A stretch of 64,000 nt of DNA from Enterococcus hirae ATCC 9790 (GCF_000271405.2 NC_018081.1:2351678-2415677); one strand, 5' to 3'; positions 30,676 through 41,431 are shown, numbered from the stretch's first letter. A program made the numbers and translations. Notes: generated from the letters alone by a model not told the origin.

Positions 30676-31059
30676 AGAAGAGACTGAGACAAACCTTGCC
30701 TCAGTCTCTTCTGGTCTCTCTAAAATCGAATAAACGGTGTTCAAAGAGCTGACCTTCGGCGATAAGTCAAAAAATCTCAAAACATGGGGAGCTGTTTCGA
30801 GATTTTCATCCTTAATGTTCCTGCGATTACTCGTCGCAGTTTTTACTTGGTGAGCGCTCAGGTCAAGGCACTCTTTTCACGACCTCTTGTTCACGGTGAG
30901 ACAAAAGTAGCATCTTCGGAAAACTTGCCGAAATTTACCAAAAATTTGAGAAGCACCAAGTAGGTAACAATCAACATCAAAAACGAGTTTTTGTGTTTCT
31001 TGTCAATTTTCGGAAATTCCTTCTTATTTCTTGATGCTTAACACTTTTGTCTCAACCTC
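30676..31059. repeat. Dispersed repeat element, long copy (A)
   Basis: It starts with a perfect 13-bp hairpin (AGAAGAGACTGAG / CTCAGTCTCTTCT) and contains a left end GTGAGACAAAAGTAGCATC and a right end ACTTTTGTCTCAAC that are inverted copies of each other. A shorter, closely matching copy lies at 42828-42999 in the same orientation. The right end overlaps the stop codon of the HD-domain gene. No open frame is supported. Confidence 0.8.
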
Positions 31060-31735
31060 CTGTTGCCAACCAGCTTTCGGGAGTAAAATCAGGGTCTCCT
31101 ACTGACCATTCATTGAAGAATTCATCAATAAATTCCCGCATAAAGGCTTCTCGTCGTTTTGCTTCCTTTATACCATATGGGGTGTTCATCCTATCTGGTA
31201 ATAAGAACAATTTTTCGTAAAAATGATTGATCACAGTGGACCCTTTGCGATAATCTTTTTTATTTTGATAAGTGATTGGTTGCCGACTTTCATCAAAAAT
31301 GGGATGACCATGTCCACCACCAAAATAAGCCGTACGCAAAATACCAATTGCTCCTAAGGCTTCAAGACGATCTGCATCTTGAACAATTTTTCCTTCAATA
31401 GGTAATGCCATTTCTTCACCTGACAACCCTTTTGAAAAAGACAGGTTTTCAATAATCAAAAAGATTGATTCAATGGTTGCATCTGATAGCTCTAAACGTT
31501 GCAAAAATTGATGTAACTCTGCTTTTGCTTTCGTTTCATCGGCTACTACTTTATCATCGATCGTATCATGCAAATAAGCAGAAGCAAGGGTAATCAATGG
31601 ATCAGCTTGCGGTTCAGTTGCTAAAATTTTCTCTGCTAATTTAACGACTCTTACCGTATGATCAATCCCGTGTCCAGTTTGATCCATTGCTAATTGCTTG
31701 AAACTGTAATCAGCAATTTCCTGCAGTTTCTCCAT
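31052..31735 (-). CDS. HD-domain hydrolase
   Basis: 227 residues. The HD metal site is visible as GHGIDH (residue 22), YLHDTIDD (near 51) and QDADRLEALG (near 113). It resembles the YedJ-type stand-alone HD phosphohydrolases; substrate unknown. It begins directly after the M32 carboxypeptidase stop (TAAATG), so the two are co-translated. Its TGA stop is supplied by the end of the dispersed repeat. Confidence 0.88.
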   Translation of the reverse strand: MEKLQEIADYSFKQLAMDQTGHGIDHTVRVVKLAEKILATEPQADPLITLASAYLHDTIDDKVVADETKAKAELHQFLQRLELSDATIESIFLIIENLSFSKGLSGEEMALPIEGKIVQDADRLEALGAIGILRTAYFGGGHGHPIFDESRQPITYQNKKDYRKGSTVINHFYEKLFLLPDRMNTPYGIKEAKRREAFMREFIDEFFNEWSVGDPDFTPESWLATGG

Positions 31736-33262
31736 TTATTTTCCTTCTTTCTCGCTACTGAATTCAGCTACTTGATAGACCGAAAAATAGATTTTTTTCA
31801 TGTAATCGATCAAATATTGCGGATTTAGCACCTCACCGGTTGCATCCTGAATCAATTGCGTTGGTTTTCTAGATGCACCATATTGATGGATCTTTTCTTT
31901 CATCCATTCTTTGATTGGTCGATAATCATCGGATGCTAACACTTCATCGATCGAAAGCTCTTTTTCTAATGCGTGAAGCAGTTGCGCAGCATACATATAT
32001 CCTAAAGCATAAGATGGGAAGTAACCAAAACTAGCTCCTGACCAGTGGACATCTTGCAAGATTCCTTCTAAATCATTCGAAGGTCGTACTCCTAGATATT
32101 CTTCATACTTTTGATTCCAAATAGTTGGTAACTGAGCCACGTCCACGCCTTCATTGAAAATCATTTTCTCAATTTCATAACGAATAATGATATGCAATGG
32201 ATAGGTTAAACTATCTGCTTCAATTCGAATCAAGCTTGCTTGGGTTTGTTTCAGCGAGCGATAAAAGTCAGTAAATGAAATATCATCGAATGTTCCTTCT
32301 GCACATTGTTGGAAAAATGGATATTGTTTTTCCCAGAAACTTCGATTGCTACCAATGATGATCTCATTGAACAGTGATTGAGATTCGTGGATGCCCATCG
32401 AAGTACCTTGGTAAATCGGAGTATAAGCAAATTTTTCGTCAATATCTTGCTCATACATTCCATGACCAGCTTCATGGATCACGCCAAAGACTGCCATTTT
32501 AAAGTCATGTTCATTCCAACGAGTCGTAATACGTGCATCATTATGATTGATCCCGATCATAAAAGGATGGATTGTGTCATCTAAACGTCCTCTTGAGAAA
32601 TCATAACCTAACTGTTCAATCACGCCTGTGACAAACCTTTTTTGTTGGGCTTTAGTCATTTTTCGAGAAAGAAAAGAGGTATCTGGTTCATGCCCTTTTT
32701 CTGCTAAGGTTTTTCTAATTTCCATGATTCCTTCTTTTACTTGTTGGAAAACACGATCTAAGATTTCAACAGACATTCCTGGTTCATATTGGTTGAGTAA
32801 CACATCATAATCAGTTGCTTCGTCTTTTTTCCAATAGGGGATCAACTGTTTTGTTAACTCAATATTTTTAGTCAATGCTTCTTGAAAATCCGCAAAATTT
32901 TTCGTTTCACGAGATTGCTGCCATTGCACCTGTGCGGTAGAAGTTGCTGCTGTCAATGCCGTCATCAATTCTTCAGGAACTTTATATTCAAGTTCGTAGT
33001 CTTCTTTGACCTTCTCGAACACGATTTTTCCCGTTTCAGATAATTCATTGGGATGTTCAGAAAAATATTGGATGGCTTCTTTGATCTTAGGTCCAATTTT
33101 CTTTGAGAAATAAAGACTATAAAGATAACTATTGACTTCACTACGATCCTCACTCGCTTTTTCTGGCATACCCGTTTGGATATCCCAATCTAAAATGCCC
33201 AAGGTTTGTTGCAAGAGATTGATTTCTTTTAGTTCTTTCATCAATTCTTTTTCATTCATCAT
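31736..33262 (-). CDS. M32 (Taq-type) carboxypeptidase
   Basis: A 508-residue zinc carboxypeptidase that trims C-terminal residues from peptides in the cytosol. HEAGHGMYEQ near residue 260 contains the HExxH zinc motif, with HESQSLFNE about 30 residues later supplying the third ligand. Length is normal for M32. GGAGGAATAA precedes two adjacent ATG codons. It lies between rlmL and the HD gene. Confidence 0.94.
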   Translation of the reverse strand: MMNEKELMKELKEINLLQQTLGILDWDIQTGMPEKASEDRSEVNSYLYSLYFSKKIGPKIKEAIQYFSEHPNELSETGKIVFEKVKEDYELEYKVPEELMTALTAATSTAQVQWQQSRETKNFADFQEALTKNIELTKQLIPYWKKDEATDYDVLLNQYEPGMSVEILDRVFQQVKEGIMEIRKTLAEKGHEPDTSFLSRKMTKAQQKRFVTGVIEQLGYDFSRGRLDDTIHPFMIGINHNDARITTRWNEHDFKMAVFGVIHEAGHGMYEQDIDEKFAYTPIYQGTSMGIHESQSLFNEIIIGSNRSFWEKQYPFFQQCAEGTFDDISFTDFYRSLKQTQASLIRIEADSLTYPLHIIIRYEIEKMIFNEGVDVAQLPTIWNQKYEEYLGVRPSNDLEGILQDVHWSGASFGYFPSYALGYMYAAQLLHALEKELSIDEVLASDDYRPIKEWMKEKIHQYGASRKPTQLIQDATGEVLNPQYLIDYMKKIYFSVYQVAEFSSEKEGK

Positions 33263-33289
33263 TTATTCCTCCATCCATCCCATATAATT

Positions 33290-34453
33290 TTAAATCGTTT
33301 TGTCTTTTCTTGGTGGACGCGTTCCCCAGTATTGGAAGAGATCAGTCCGTAAAGCTCCGTTATACAGTTTACGTTTTTTAGTAGCTTTTTGCCCATAATA
33401 CTCTTCAAAAGTAAGGTCACTTGTCAAAATGTATTTACTCCATGTCTTTAATGGACGGAAAACATCGCCCATTTCTTCATACAAGCGACGAACCGTTTCT
33501 TCTTCACCTAAACGCTCTCCATAAGGCGGATTCGCGACGATTACGCCGTATTCTTTATCCGTTTTGAAATCTTTGACTGCTTGTTGTTTAAACGTGATTG
33601 AAGAGCCTAAGCCAATTTCTTCCGCATTCGCTTTAGCAATTTCGATCATCCGCCCATTGATATCAGAACCTGTGATATCGAGTTCAATATCATAATCTGC
33701 TTGCTCTTCTGCCAATGCTCGAACATTTTCCATAACATCTTTACTAAACCAATCCCATGATTCACAAGCAAATTCACGATTAAATCCTGGTGCAATGTTG
33801 TGTCCAATCAAGGCAGCTTCGATGCAGATCGTACCAGAACCACACACTGGATCATAAAACGGACGATCTTTTCGCCAATTTGTCAACATCACTAAAGCGG
33901 CTGCCATGTTTTCTTTCAACGGTGCGCCACCTTTTTCCAAACGATATCCCCGTTTGAACAAACTAGGACCAGTTGTATCTAGTGTGATCATGACATGATC
34001 TTTTAGTAAAGCGACTTCTAATTGAAAATGTGCGCCTGTCTCCGTTAATGGAACAGATGCCGGACGGTGATAATACTTACGCAATCGTTCAACGATCGCT
34101 TTTTTAGTGATCGCCTGACAATCAGGTGTACTATAAAGCTTAGACTTGATTGATTTTCCTGCAACCGGAAATTCAGCATCTAAAGGTAGAAAGTCTTCCC
34201 AAGGTAATGCTTTAACTTTCTCAAATAGTTCATCAAAGGTAAACGCATCAAATTCCCCAACAACGATTTTTACCCTGTCAGCTGTTCGTAACCATAAATT
34301 TGCTGTAGCGATCGTTTCCATCGTTCCTTTGAAACGTGCCCGTCCATTTTCAACTTGACAATCAATGCCTAAGTCACGTAGTTCTTTTCCAACAAGGGCT
34401 TCTAACCCACTTGCAGCCGTTGCCACAAGATTAAATTCTCTAGTCGTATCCAT
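33290..34453 (-). CDS. rlmL: THUMP-domain 23S rRNA methyltransferase (RlmL/YpsC type)
   Basis: A 387-residue SAM-dependent guanine-N2 methyltransferase. A THUMP RNA-binding domain covers about residues 45-155 and the Rossmann domain follows, with DPVCGSGTICIEAA near 197 and the catalytic NPPYGERLG near 305. It matches the N-terminal enzyme half of E. coli RlmL and Bacillus YpsC, and the rnpB-ypsC order agrees. The exact target base is inferred. Confidence 0.9.
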   Translation of the reverse strand: MDTTREFNLVATAASGLEALVGKELRDLGIDCQVENGRARFKGTMETIATANLWLRTADRVKIVVGEFDAFTFDELFEKVKALPWEDFLPLDAEFPVAGKSIKSKLYSTPDCQAITKKAIVERLRKYYHRPASVPLTETGAHFQLEVALLKDHVMITLDTTGPSLFKRGYRLEKGGAPLKENMAAALVMLTNWRKDRPFYDPVCGSGTICIEAALIGHNIAPGFNREFACESWDWFSKDVMENVRALAEEQADYDIELDITGSDINGRMIEIAKANAEEIGLGSSITFKQQAVKDFKTDKEYGVIVANPPYGERLGEEETVRRLYEEMGDVFRPLKTWSKYILTSDLTFEEYYGQKATKKRKLYNGALRTDLFQYWGTRPPRKDKTI

Positions 34454-34638
34454 ACTTATCTCCTTATAAGAAAAGCTGAACGTGGTCGTCCAGCTTTTTG
34501 TAAAATCAAACCGAAAAATGAATCAGTATTTTTTTCATACTTGTCTCTAAATTGCCATTCTTCACTCGTTCATTTTTGTGTTCCTGAACAAACAAGCCAT
34601 TTATTGAATGGTATAAATCGGTGGTGACACTCTAATGT

Positions 34639-34670
34639 TAAAAAAACCTTCACAACATGGTTGGAAGGTA
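34639..34670 (-). terminator. rnpB terminator
   Basis: ACCTTCCAAC pairs with GTTGTGAAGGT around a short loop (one bulge), followed on the minus strand by seven T residues. Confidence 0.85.
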
Positions 34671-34680
34671 TTCCCTGTTA

Positions 34681-35070
34681 TATTGCGGTTTTCTGTAAGC
34701 CATGTTCTGTACACTACTTTTCCAGGGAGAAAAAGCAATGTGGTAACCATCTATCTGCAGTTAACCTGCCTTTTTGTCTCGTTCTTAATTCCCAACAAAA
34801 AGCGCCCCTACCATTGTTTGGGTTGCTCGCTCGAGGGGTTTACCGCGTTCCACCGAATAAGTTTCCCTATCCGCTTCGTCACTGTGGCACTTTCAAGGAT
34901 ACTTAAGCATAGTTAAAAACCTTAGCTTGTTTTCCTGCCGTTACTCTAATAGAGCACCTTAGCTTATTGTTTCGCTAAGCACGAACACTACAGGCATCAC
35001 AGCCTGTGCGAGCATGGACTTTCCTCAGCCTGATCATGTCAGACCGCGATTACCCAAAAACCGCAATGTA
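34681..35070 (-). ncRNA. rnpB: RNase P RNA (type B)
   Basis: The minus strand holds the conserved P4-forming blocks GAGGAAAGTCCATGCTCGC (about 35009-35027) and ACAGAACATGGCTTACAG (about 34694-34711). The ends TTGCGGTTTT and AAAACCGCAA pair to form the closing helix P1. The RNA is the catalytic part of RNase P, which matures tRNA 5' ends. It lies between gpsB and rlmL as in other Firmicutes. The ends are accurate to a few bases. Confidence 0.95.
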
Positions 35071-35079
35071 TCATCAATC

Positions 35080-35493
35080 TTAGAATTGACGTGTCTTTTC
35101 GTTATCATCGTCACTTGCATTTGTGTAGTTGTTTGGGTTAGGTTGGGAAACATTCACTGTTGATGATTGTTGATCCAATTTTTTTCCAAATACTTCACGT
35201 TCAAGATTTGACAAACGTTTCAAGATATCGAAATTTGTGACTGCTGCACTTTTCGGTGTTTCAACTTGTTGAACACGCGTTTGTGCTGCTCCTTGTGTTT
35301 TTGATAATTGTGCTACTTTGGCACTTAATTTATCATTTTCTTCTTGTAAAGCAAGGAGTTTTTTGCTGTAAGTTTCATAATCTTTGATGATATTGTCTAA
35401 GAATTCATCCACTTCGATGGGATCATAGCCACGCATCTTTGTTTTGAATTCTTGTTGTAAAATGTCTTTAGGACTATAAACCAATTCCGCCAT
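35080..35493 (-). CDS. gpsB: Cell-division coordinator GpsB
   Basis: A 137-residue DivIVA-family coiled-coil protein that links division and wall synthesis and binds class A penicillin-binding proteins. The lipid-binding N-terminal part is seen in MRGYDPIEVDEFLDNII (residue 21), followed by a coiled coil to about 75 and a C-terminal helical segment near 100. ATG 35493 follows AGAGGTG. Its partner ponA is nearby at 36823. Confidence 0.94.
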   Translation of the reverse strand: MAELVYSPKDILQQEFKTKMRGYDPIEVDEFLDNIIKDYETYSKKLLALQEENDKLSAKVAQLSKTQGAAQTRVQQVETPKSAAVTNFDILKRLSNLEREVFGKKLDQQSSTVNVSQPNPNNYTNASDDDNEKTRQF

Positions 35494-35583
35494 ATTTACA
35501 CCTCTAGTTTTCATTTACATAATAACAGTTTCTACCTATATCATTGTATCGGAAATAACTTGATAAATCAAACACTATCTGAA

Positions 35584-36123
35584 TTATTCACTGAAATTTT
35601 GTAAATCATCCATACTGACTAGCCGAATTTCATAAGAATGATCCTGTTGATAGGTTTGCGCCTCTTTCAGAAAATACTGGGTTTTCCCTGGAAACTCAGG
35701 ATCATAAATCAGTAGACAGCCATCGGTATGGTCAAGTAAAAAACGCGTGTGGTTTCTTAATTGGCTAGGCGACTGATAGGCTTGATGGCTAACTGCTTCA
35801 ACATAGTCTGCTAACTGTTCTGTCATTCTTAACTTTTCTTGATTATTCTCATTCCAATTATTTCCAAACTCTTTGAATGGATAGATGATCCCCAACTTTA
35901 ACTCAGGGTATTCCTGCTTTAATTCAGCAACTACTTCCGTGACCCATGTTTCTATACCCAAGTTTCCACTAGTAAGAACCCATTCAAGTCCTTCTTCGAC
36001 TAATTGCTGTATCTCTTTTTTTAAGACTTTTTTAATAACCGTTATTTTAGGGTCATTTTCCTTAAAAACCCCAAGTTCAAAACTTCGATAACCGGAAATA
36101 TACATCACTTTTAATCGGTCCAT
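35584..36123 (-). CDS. ypsA: YpsA-like SLOG-family protein (DUF1273/UPF0398)
   Basis: A 179-residue protein with the Rossmann-like SLOG pattern: SGYRSFELG near residue 10, LTSGNLGIETW near 50 and a late LLIYDPEFPGKT near 137. In Bacillus and Staphylococcus YpsA affects cell division. It sits in the conserved recU/ypsA/gpsB/rnpB neighbourhood and is divergent from recU. Confidence 0.9.
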   Translation of the reverse strand: MDRLKVMYISGYRSFELGVFKENDPKITVIKKVLKKEIQQLVEEGLEWVLTSGNLGIETWVTEVVAELKQEYPELKLGIIYPFKEFGNNWNENNQEKLRMTEQLADYVEAVSHQAYQSPSQLRNHTRFLLDHTDGCLLIYDPEFPGKTQYFLKEAQTYQQDHSYEIRLVSMDDLQNFSE

Positions 36124-36185
36124 TTGAGTTTCCTTTTCTTTCTTGATTCTTTTTTGCTATAATGTTGGCTAGGAGTGTGATTAAA

Positions 36186-36833
36186 ATGGTTTTACGCTAT
36201 CCAAACGGCCAACCCTATCATAAGAATGCCTCTTTAAAGGAAAAAGTTCAAGAAAAAAGAGAATCAGCCATTGAATTTGGCAATCGAGGGATGCGTTTTG
36301 AAGAAGCAATTAACGAAAGTAACCAGTATTACTTAGCGCACCAAGTAGCTGTTATCCATAAAAAACCAACCCCCATTCAAATTGTTAAAGTAGATTATCC
36401 TCGACGTAGCGCCGCTGTTATTAAGGAAGCTTATTTCTCACAGGCCTCCACAACAGATTATAACGGTGTATATCGAGGTTTCTATTTGGATTTTGAAGCG
36501 AAAGAAACAAAGAATAAGACATCTTTTCCCTTCAAAAATTTCCATGCGCATCAAATTGACCATATGGAAGCTTGTCTAAAGCAACAAGGAATTTGTTTTG
36601 TCCTATTATGGTTTTCTACGTTGAAGCGTTGCTTTTATTTAGATAGTACTTATCTGATCGATTATTGGCATGCGCAAAAGGATCAGGGGAAAAAGTCGCT
36701 TCCGCTTTCATTGATCGAAAAAATAGGGATCGAGATCCAAACAGGTTTTTCGCCACGTATCCCTTATCTAAAAGCGGTAGATCAATACTTATCAACATTA
36801 ACTATCGAAGGAGATCGCAAGAATGGCAAATGA
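36186..36833 (+). CDS. recU: Holliday-junction resolvase RecU
   Basis: A 215-residue nuclease that cuts Holliday junctions in recombination and chromosome segregation. The catalytic core is [20 protein letters not shown] (near residue 102), with the acidic and lysine residues of the fold. I use ATG 36186 ([11 protein letters not shown]) after TAGGAGTG. It overlaps ponA by 11 bases, the classic recU-ponA pair. Confidence 0.94.
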   Translation: MVLRYPNGQPYHKNASLKEKVQEKRESAIEFGNRGMRFEEAINESNQYYLAHQVAVIHKKPTPIQIVKVDYPRRSAAVIKEAYFSQASTTDYNGVYRGFYLDFEAKETKNKTSFPFKNFHAHQIDHMEACLKQQGICFVLLWFSTLKRCFYLDSTYLIDYWHAQKDQGKKSLPLSLIEKIGIEIQTGFSPRIPYLKAVDQYLSTLTIEGDRKNGK

Positions 36834-39204
36834 GCAAACAAGAACTTCCAGACGAAACAGTCCCTCTTCTTCTAAAAAGACGAGTCAAACAAGAAATAAA
36901 ACTTCTGGCAAAGGTTCCGGGCATAAGAAGCGTGGGCTTTTCATCCGTATCATCTTGATTTTATTTTCTTTGATTTGTATCGCTTTCCTAGCCGGTGTCG
37001 GATTATTTTGGTTTTATGCAAAAGATGCTCCAAAATTAACGGACACTGCATTAGATGCGACTGTTTCTTCTAAACTTTACACACAAAATGGCGAATTATT
37101 TGAAGATTTAGGAGCAGAAAAAAGAGAAAAGATTACCGCAAACGAATTGCCGAAAACGTTAGAAAACGCCATCGTTTCTGTTGAAGATCGACGTTTCTAT
37201 AAACATATCGGGATCGACCCAGTTCGGATCGTCGGCTCTGCACTTTCTAACTTTACTTCTGGCGGACTTCAAGGTGGTAGTACATTGACCCAACAATTGA
37301 TTAAGCTCTCCTACTTCTCTACCAACGCTTCAGATCAAACCTTGAAACGAAAAGCACAAGAAGCTTGGTTAGCTGTAAAATTAGAACAACAAAAATCAAA
37401 ACAAGAAATATTGACTTACTATGTGAACAAAGTCTATATGTCCAACGGATTATACGGAATGGAAACGGCAGCAGAAAATTATTTTGGTAAAAGATTACCA
37501 GAACTTTCATTACCACAGACTGCTTTGTTAGCTGGAATGCCACAAGCGCCTTCTGCCTATGACCCATACCAATATCCAGAACAAGCCAAAAAACGGCGAG
37601 ATACTGTTTTATATACCATGTTACAAAACAAGAAAATCTCTCAATCAGAATATGATGCTGCAGTGAATACACCAATCGATGATGGTCTTCAAGAGATGAA
37701 AAAAGAAGATGATAATTCAAAAATCGTTGATAATTATGTCAAAGAAGTCATCAATGAAGTTCAAGAAAAAACGGATAAAAATGTATTTACTGATGGATTG
37801 GATATCTATACTAACTTAGATCTAGACGCACAAAAACATCTTTATGATATTGTCAACACTGATGACTATGTCAACTATCCAGATGATGAAATGCAAGTTG
37901 CTTCTACGTTGATCGATGTCAATACTGGTCAAGTAAAAGCACAAATTGGCGGTCGCCATATTGCAGAAGATGTCACACTAGGTATGAACTTAGCTGTTAA
38001 TACTTCTCGTGACTTCGGTTCGACAATGAAACCAGTCACAGATTATGGCCCAGCTTTTGAATATCTAAAATACTCTACAGGAAAAACGATCAGTGATGCT
38101 CCTTATAACTATGAAGGAACCTCAACACCAGTAGGCAACTGGGATAACCGTTTTATGGGGACGATCACCTTAAGACAAGCCTTGTATCTTTCCAGAAACG
38201 TTCCAGCTGTCAAATTGTTCAATGAAGTCGGCGCAGATAAAGTTAGCACCTTTTTAAAAGATCTTGGAATTGAATATAGTACGATCCATCAATCAAATGC
38301 GATTTCAAGTAACACAGAAAAACAAGACGGCACAAAATATGGCGCTTCTTCCTTGAAAATGGCGGCTGCCTATGCTGCTTTCGCTAATGGAGGAACGTAT
38401 TATAAACCACAATATGTCAATAAGATCGTCTTCCAAGACGGCACAGAAGAAACGTTCGATCCCGATGGTAATACAGCTATGTCTCCAGAAACAGCCTATA
38501 TGGTCACAGATATTTTAAAAGATACATTAACAAAAGGAACTGGGACGAATGCGTTGATTCCTGGATTATACCAAGCTGGAAAAACCGGGACTTCCAACTA
38601 TACGGATGATGAGTACGCAAAATTAGGAACTTCTAGCGGTGTGTATCCTGATATTTTATTTGCTGGTTATACACCAAACTACGCCATCTCAGTATGGACC
38701 GGTTATAACAACAAAATGACACCTGTCACCTCTGCTTCGTCTCATGTTGCTTCTGATGTTTATCGAGAATTAATGAAATATGTATCATCCAGCGTCACAA
38801 ATAGCGATTGGCAAATGCCTAGCGGACTGGTAAGATCTGGCGGTGAATTATACTTTACCAATCAACTCAAGAAAACACCAAGTACGACGATCCCTTCAAC
38901 AACGGTGCCATCTTCATCAGTGACACTGGTACCTGAAAGTTCGACACCGGTATCTTCTTCGTCGGAATCGACAGAAACTTCAACAACTGAGTCATCTGCC
39001 GAATCTTCGACATCGGTAGATAGTTCAAGTGACAAAAATGATTCAAGTAGTTCAGCTGAAACGCCAGAAAATAGCAGCAGTAGTCAAAGCTCTTCATCTT
39101 CGGCAACTCCTGAGTCATCCACGACACCACCAGCGCAAACACCTCCGGAGAACAATGCACAGTCCGGACAGTCCTCTAGTCGTTCAACGTCTTCTGGCAC
39201 ATAA
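36823..39204 (+). CDS. ponA: Class A penicillin-binding protein 1A
   Basis: A 793-residue bifunctional peptidoglycan synthase. A basic cytoplasmic tail (1-38) and one membrane anchor (about 39-62) are followed by the glycosyltransferase ([11 protein letters not shown] near 121) and the transpeptidase: STMK (near 400), SRN and KTGT (near 587). From about residue 685 the tail is nearly all Ser/Thr/Pro, a low-complexity linker common in enterococci. It overlaps recU and ends at a strong terminator. Confidence 0.96.
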   Translation: MANEQTRTSRRNSPSSSKKTSQTRNKTSGKGSGHKKRGLFIRIILILFSLICIAFLAGVGLFWFYAKDAPKLTDTALDATVSSKLYTQNGELFEDLGAEKREKITANELPKTLENAIVSVEDRRFYKHIGIDPVRIVGSALSNFTSGGLQGGSTLTQQLIKLSYFSTNASDQTLKRKAQEAWLAVKLEQQKSKQEILTYYVNKVYMSNGLYGMETAAENYFGKRLPELSLPQTALLAGMPQAPSAYDPYQYPEQAKKRRDTVLYTMLQNKKISQSEYDAAVNTPIDDGLQEMKKEDDNSKIVDNYVKEVINEVQEKTDKNVFTDGLDIYTNLDLDAQKHLYDIVNTDDYVNYPDDEMQVASTLIDVNTGQVKAQIGGRHIAEDVTLGMNLAVNTSRDFGSTMKPVTDYGPAFEYLKYSTGKTISDAPYNYEGTSTPVGNWDNRFMGTITLRQALYLSRNVPAVKLFNEVGADKVSTFLKDLGIEYSTIHQSNAISSNTEKQDGTKYGASSLKMAAAYAAFANGGTYYKPQYVNKIVFQDGTEETFDPDGNTAMSPETAYMVTDILKDTLTKGTGTNALIPGLYQAGKTGTSNYTDDEYAKLGTSSGVYPDILFAGYTPNYAISVWTGYNNKMTPVTSASSHVASDVYRELMKYVSSSVTNSDWQMPSGLVRSGGELYFTNQLKKTPSTTIPSTTVPSSSVTLVPESSTPVSSSSESTETSTTESSAESSTSVDSSSDKNDSSSSAETPENSSSSQSSSSSATPESSTTPPAQTPPENNAQSGQSSSRSTSSGT

Positions 39205-39246
39205 CAAAAAAGGAAGTTGAGAAAAACCTCAACTTCCTTTTTTATC
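39205..39246. terminator. Bidirectional terminator between ponA and nth
   Basis: AGGAAGTTGAG pairs with CTCAACTTCCT around a 6-base loop, with an A-run before and a T-run after. Confidence 0.9.
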
Positions 39247-39248
39247 TT

Positions 39249-39911
39249 TTATTTTACGTTCAATGTTTTTTCTTTCATTCTGTTTTTTCCATCTTGACAC
39301 ATGTCTAACAAGGGGCAAACTTCACACCGTGGACTTCTTGCCGTGCAATGATAACGACCAAAAAATATTAAAGTGTGGTGAGTCTTGACCCATAATTCTT
39401 TTGGTACTTTGCGCATCAGCGTTTCTTCTACTTCCAACACCGAGGCATTCAACTTACAAATCCTTAAACGTTTTGTTACTCTCTCGACATGAGTATCCAC
39501 AGCAATTGCTGGTATACCAAAAGCATCACCTAAAACGACATTCGCTGTCTTTCGTCCAACTCCTGGAAGAGAAATCAATTCTTCTCTAGTTTGAGGAACT
39601 TGACCTGAAAAGCGATCCATCAATTGTTGGGCACATGCTTTGATATTTTTTGCTTTATTGCGGTAAAGACCAATCGTTTTGATCTTAGGGATAATGTCAT
39701 CAATCGGAGCCGCAGCCAGCTTTTCAGGAGTTGGAAAAGCTTCAAAAAGAGCTGGGGTCGCTTTATTAACTGAGACATCGGTTGCTTGAGCACTGAGTAT
39801 GACAGCAATCAACAGTTCATAAGGGTTTCGATGTTTTAATTCACCATGTGCTTCTGGGAACATGTCGTACATTTTTGTCAAGGCTTCCATTGTTTTTTGT
39901 TTACTTAACAT
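39249..39911 (-). CDS. nth: Endonuclease III
   Basis: A 220-residue DNA glycosylase/AP lyase for oxidised pyrimidines. The helix-hairpin-helix SLPGVGRKTANVVLG (near residue 113) contains the catalytic lysine, and VDTH the catalytic aspartate. A 4Fe-4S site of C-x6-C-x2-C-x5-C closes the protein (CTARSPRCEVCPLLDMC). It begins 1 base after dnaD, as in many Firmicutes. Confidence 0.96.
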   Translation of the reverse strand: MLSKQKTMEALTKMYDMFPEAHGELKHRNPYELLIAVILSAQATDVSVNKATPALFEAFPTPEKLAAAPIDDIIPKIKTIGLYRNKAKNIKACAQQLMDRFSGQVPQTREELISLPGVGRKTANVVLGDAFGIPAIAVDTHVERVTKRLRICKLNASVLEVEETLMRKVPKELWVKTHHTLIFFGRYHCTARSPRCEVCPLLDMCQDGKNRMKEKTLNVK

Positions 39912-39912
39912 A

Positions 39913-40614
39913 TTATTCCTCCAGCCAATTTTTCAACGTAACTTTTGGCAAGGCTTCTGGTTGTGCGTTAGTGGTTTCCACTTCTTTTTGTAACATTTGT
40001 TGTTTTCGTCTTTTTTGATCTTCTTCTACTTGTTGCTTCGTCTTTAAATTTTTACGTTCCCAAGACAACAAGATTCGATCCACATAGTTAAAACTATACG
40101 CTTGATTCAAAACAGCCTCACGTAAAGCAAGTTTCAGAATTTCCGGTTGATAATGATCTTCTTCTAACCATTGACCGATCCGTTGAAATTCGATGGCTGA
40201 CAATGGGCGACCAAATTCCTGTTCAAATAACTGATAAACAGACTGCACCATTTTTTCTTGACTTAAATCAGCTTGTTTTTGATTTTGACTTTCCAAAAAA
40301 TTCCCTAAAATTTCATATATAGGATATAGATTGTAACGATCAGCTTGCTTACCATCAATTGTTGCTGTTTCAATTTTAATAAACCCATTACTGATCAAGT
40401 GATTTAAAATTTGATAGATACGCTCTTGTTTGACACCCATATCCAACGCAATCGAGTGTAAATCTGGGAAAAAGTCTCCTTCGAGTTGCGCCCTTTGCAA
40501 TTGCAAAATAAATAAAAACTCTTCTGCTTGTAATCCGATACGATGATAATTTTTTAACAACAAGTTCGATATCGTTGTTTGTCCCGCTTTTAAGTAATTT
40601 TCTAAGTTCAACAT
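39913..40614 (-). CDS. dnaD: DnaD-family replication restart protein
   Basis: 233 residues: an N-terminal winged-helix domain (about 1-100) and a C-terminal DnaB2/DnaD domain (about 125-200, containing FEQEFGRPLSAIEFQRIGQW). DnaD helps remodel origin DNA and load the helicase. It precedes nth directly. Confidence 0.92.
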   Translation of the reverse strand: MLNLENYLKAGQTTISNLLLKNYHRIGLQAEEFLFILQLQRAQLEGDFFPDLHSIALDMGVKQERIYQILNHLISNGFIKIETATIDGKQADRYNLYPIYEILGNFLESQNQKQADLSQEKMVQSVYQLFEQEFGRPLSAIEFQRIGQWLEEDHYQPEILKLALREAVLNQAYSFNYVDRILLSWERKNLKTKQQVEEDQKRRKQQMLQKEVETTNAQPEALPKVTLKNWLEE

Positions 40615-40769
40615 GATTTTTCCCTCACTTCAAATCCAGTATACGGAAAAAGCTTGTTCGAGGCAAGGTAGCTTTCCTTTACTTCTATATGTTTTTTATT
40701 TTTGTTTCACTTTTTCACTTTTCGGAATAAATAAGCTATTCGCTCTATCAAGGAACATGTGCCGTCGCA

Positions 40770-40820
40770 AAAAAGCCAGGTTTCCCAATCATCAGTCGAT
40801 TGAAAAACCTGAACTTTTTT
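40770..40820. terminator. Terminator after the 96-residue gene
   Basis: CAGGTTT..CAATC (40777-40790) pairs with GATTG..AAACCTG (40798-40811). Minus strand ends GCTTTTTTGC, plus strand AACTTTTTTT. Confidence 0.75.
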
Positions 40821-40839
40821 TAAATGATTAGAGAACTGC

Positions 40840-41130
40840 TTATTTATCTTCTTCCGTTTGCAAGACGTAAGGTTCTCCTTCATAAGTATACTCCGTATTG
40901 ATTGTTCCATCGTTTTCATCTGAATAAACGCGACGACTGAATGGGAAACGATGGGAATTGCCATCTTTCGCTACTTCCCCACTCATTAGATAATAATCCT
41001 CTTGTGTTTCATTCAATTGGTTGATTACTTGATCAGCTAATTGATCGACATTGATCGTTTCATCTTTTGCTTCTTTTTTATAATCATCCAGAAATGCTGC
41101 TTGTTGTACAAAGTATTCTTTTTCCATCAT
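40840..41130 (-). CDS. Small acidic protein, unknown function
   Basis: 96 residues, soluble and acidic, no signal or membrane segment. It starts at one of two adjacent ATG codons behind AGGGAGCG. Sequence such as DQLADQVINQLNETQEDYYL gives no recognised family. The downstream terminator supports a real transcription unit. Confidence 0.65.
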   Translation of the reverse strand: MMEKEYFVQQAAFLDDYKKEAKDETINVDQLADQVINQLNETQEDYYLMSGEVAKDGNSHRFPFSRRVYSDENDGTINTEYTYEGEPYVLQTEEDK

Positions 41131-41431
41131 TTGATCGCTCCCTCATTATAGTTTGACATGATCTGCATCATCCTCTATTTATTTTGTCAGAAAACGAATT
41201 GAAAGACAACTTATAGCTTTTATGTCTAAGAATTAAAAGAATACTTTATCTCAAAATAATATTAAATTTTGTCTACTTTGTTATCTATGTGCTTATTTAG
41301 ACCTAAATTTTTTCAAACTACTTCCTCACTTATCCCCTTACAAACCTAGGCATATTAAAAAGACGCTATTTCTTAACTATAGAAAACAGTAATTTTTCAA
41401 ATTATTTCATTCAATTGATAGACTTGACTAT
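41131..41431. other. Intergenic stretch without recognised feature
   Basis: Very AT-rich. A TATAAT (minus strand, 41145-41150) may serve the 40840-41130 gene, but no good -35 box is present. Nothing else is supported. Confidence 0.45.

Noticed and set aside
34635..34916. Open frames on the plus strand between rlmL and gpsB
   Set aside because: They lie opposite RNase P RNA, whose conserved blocks and terminator explain the region.
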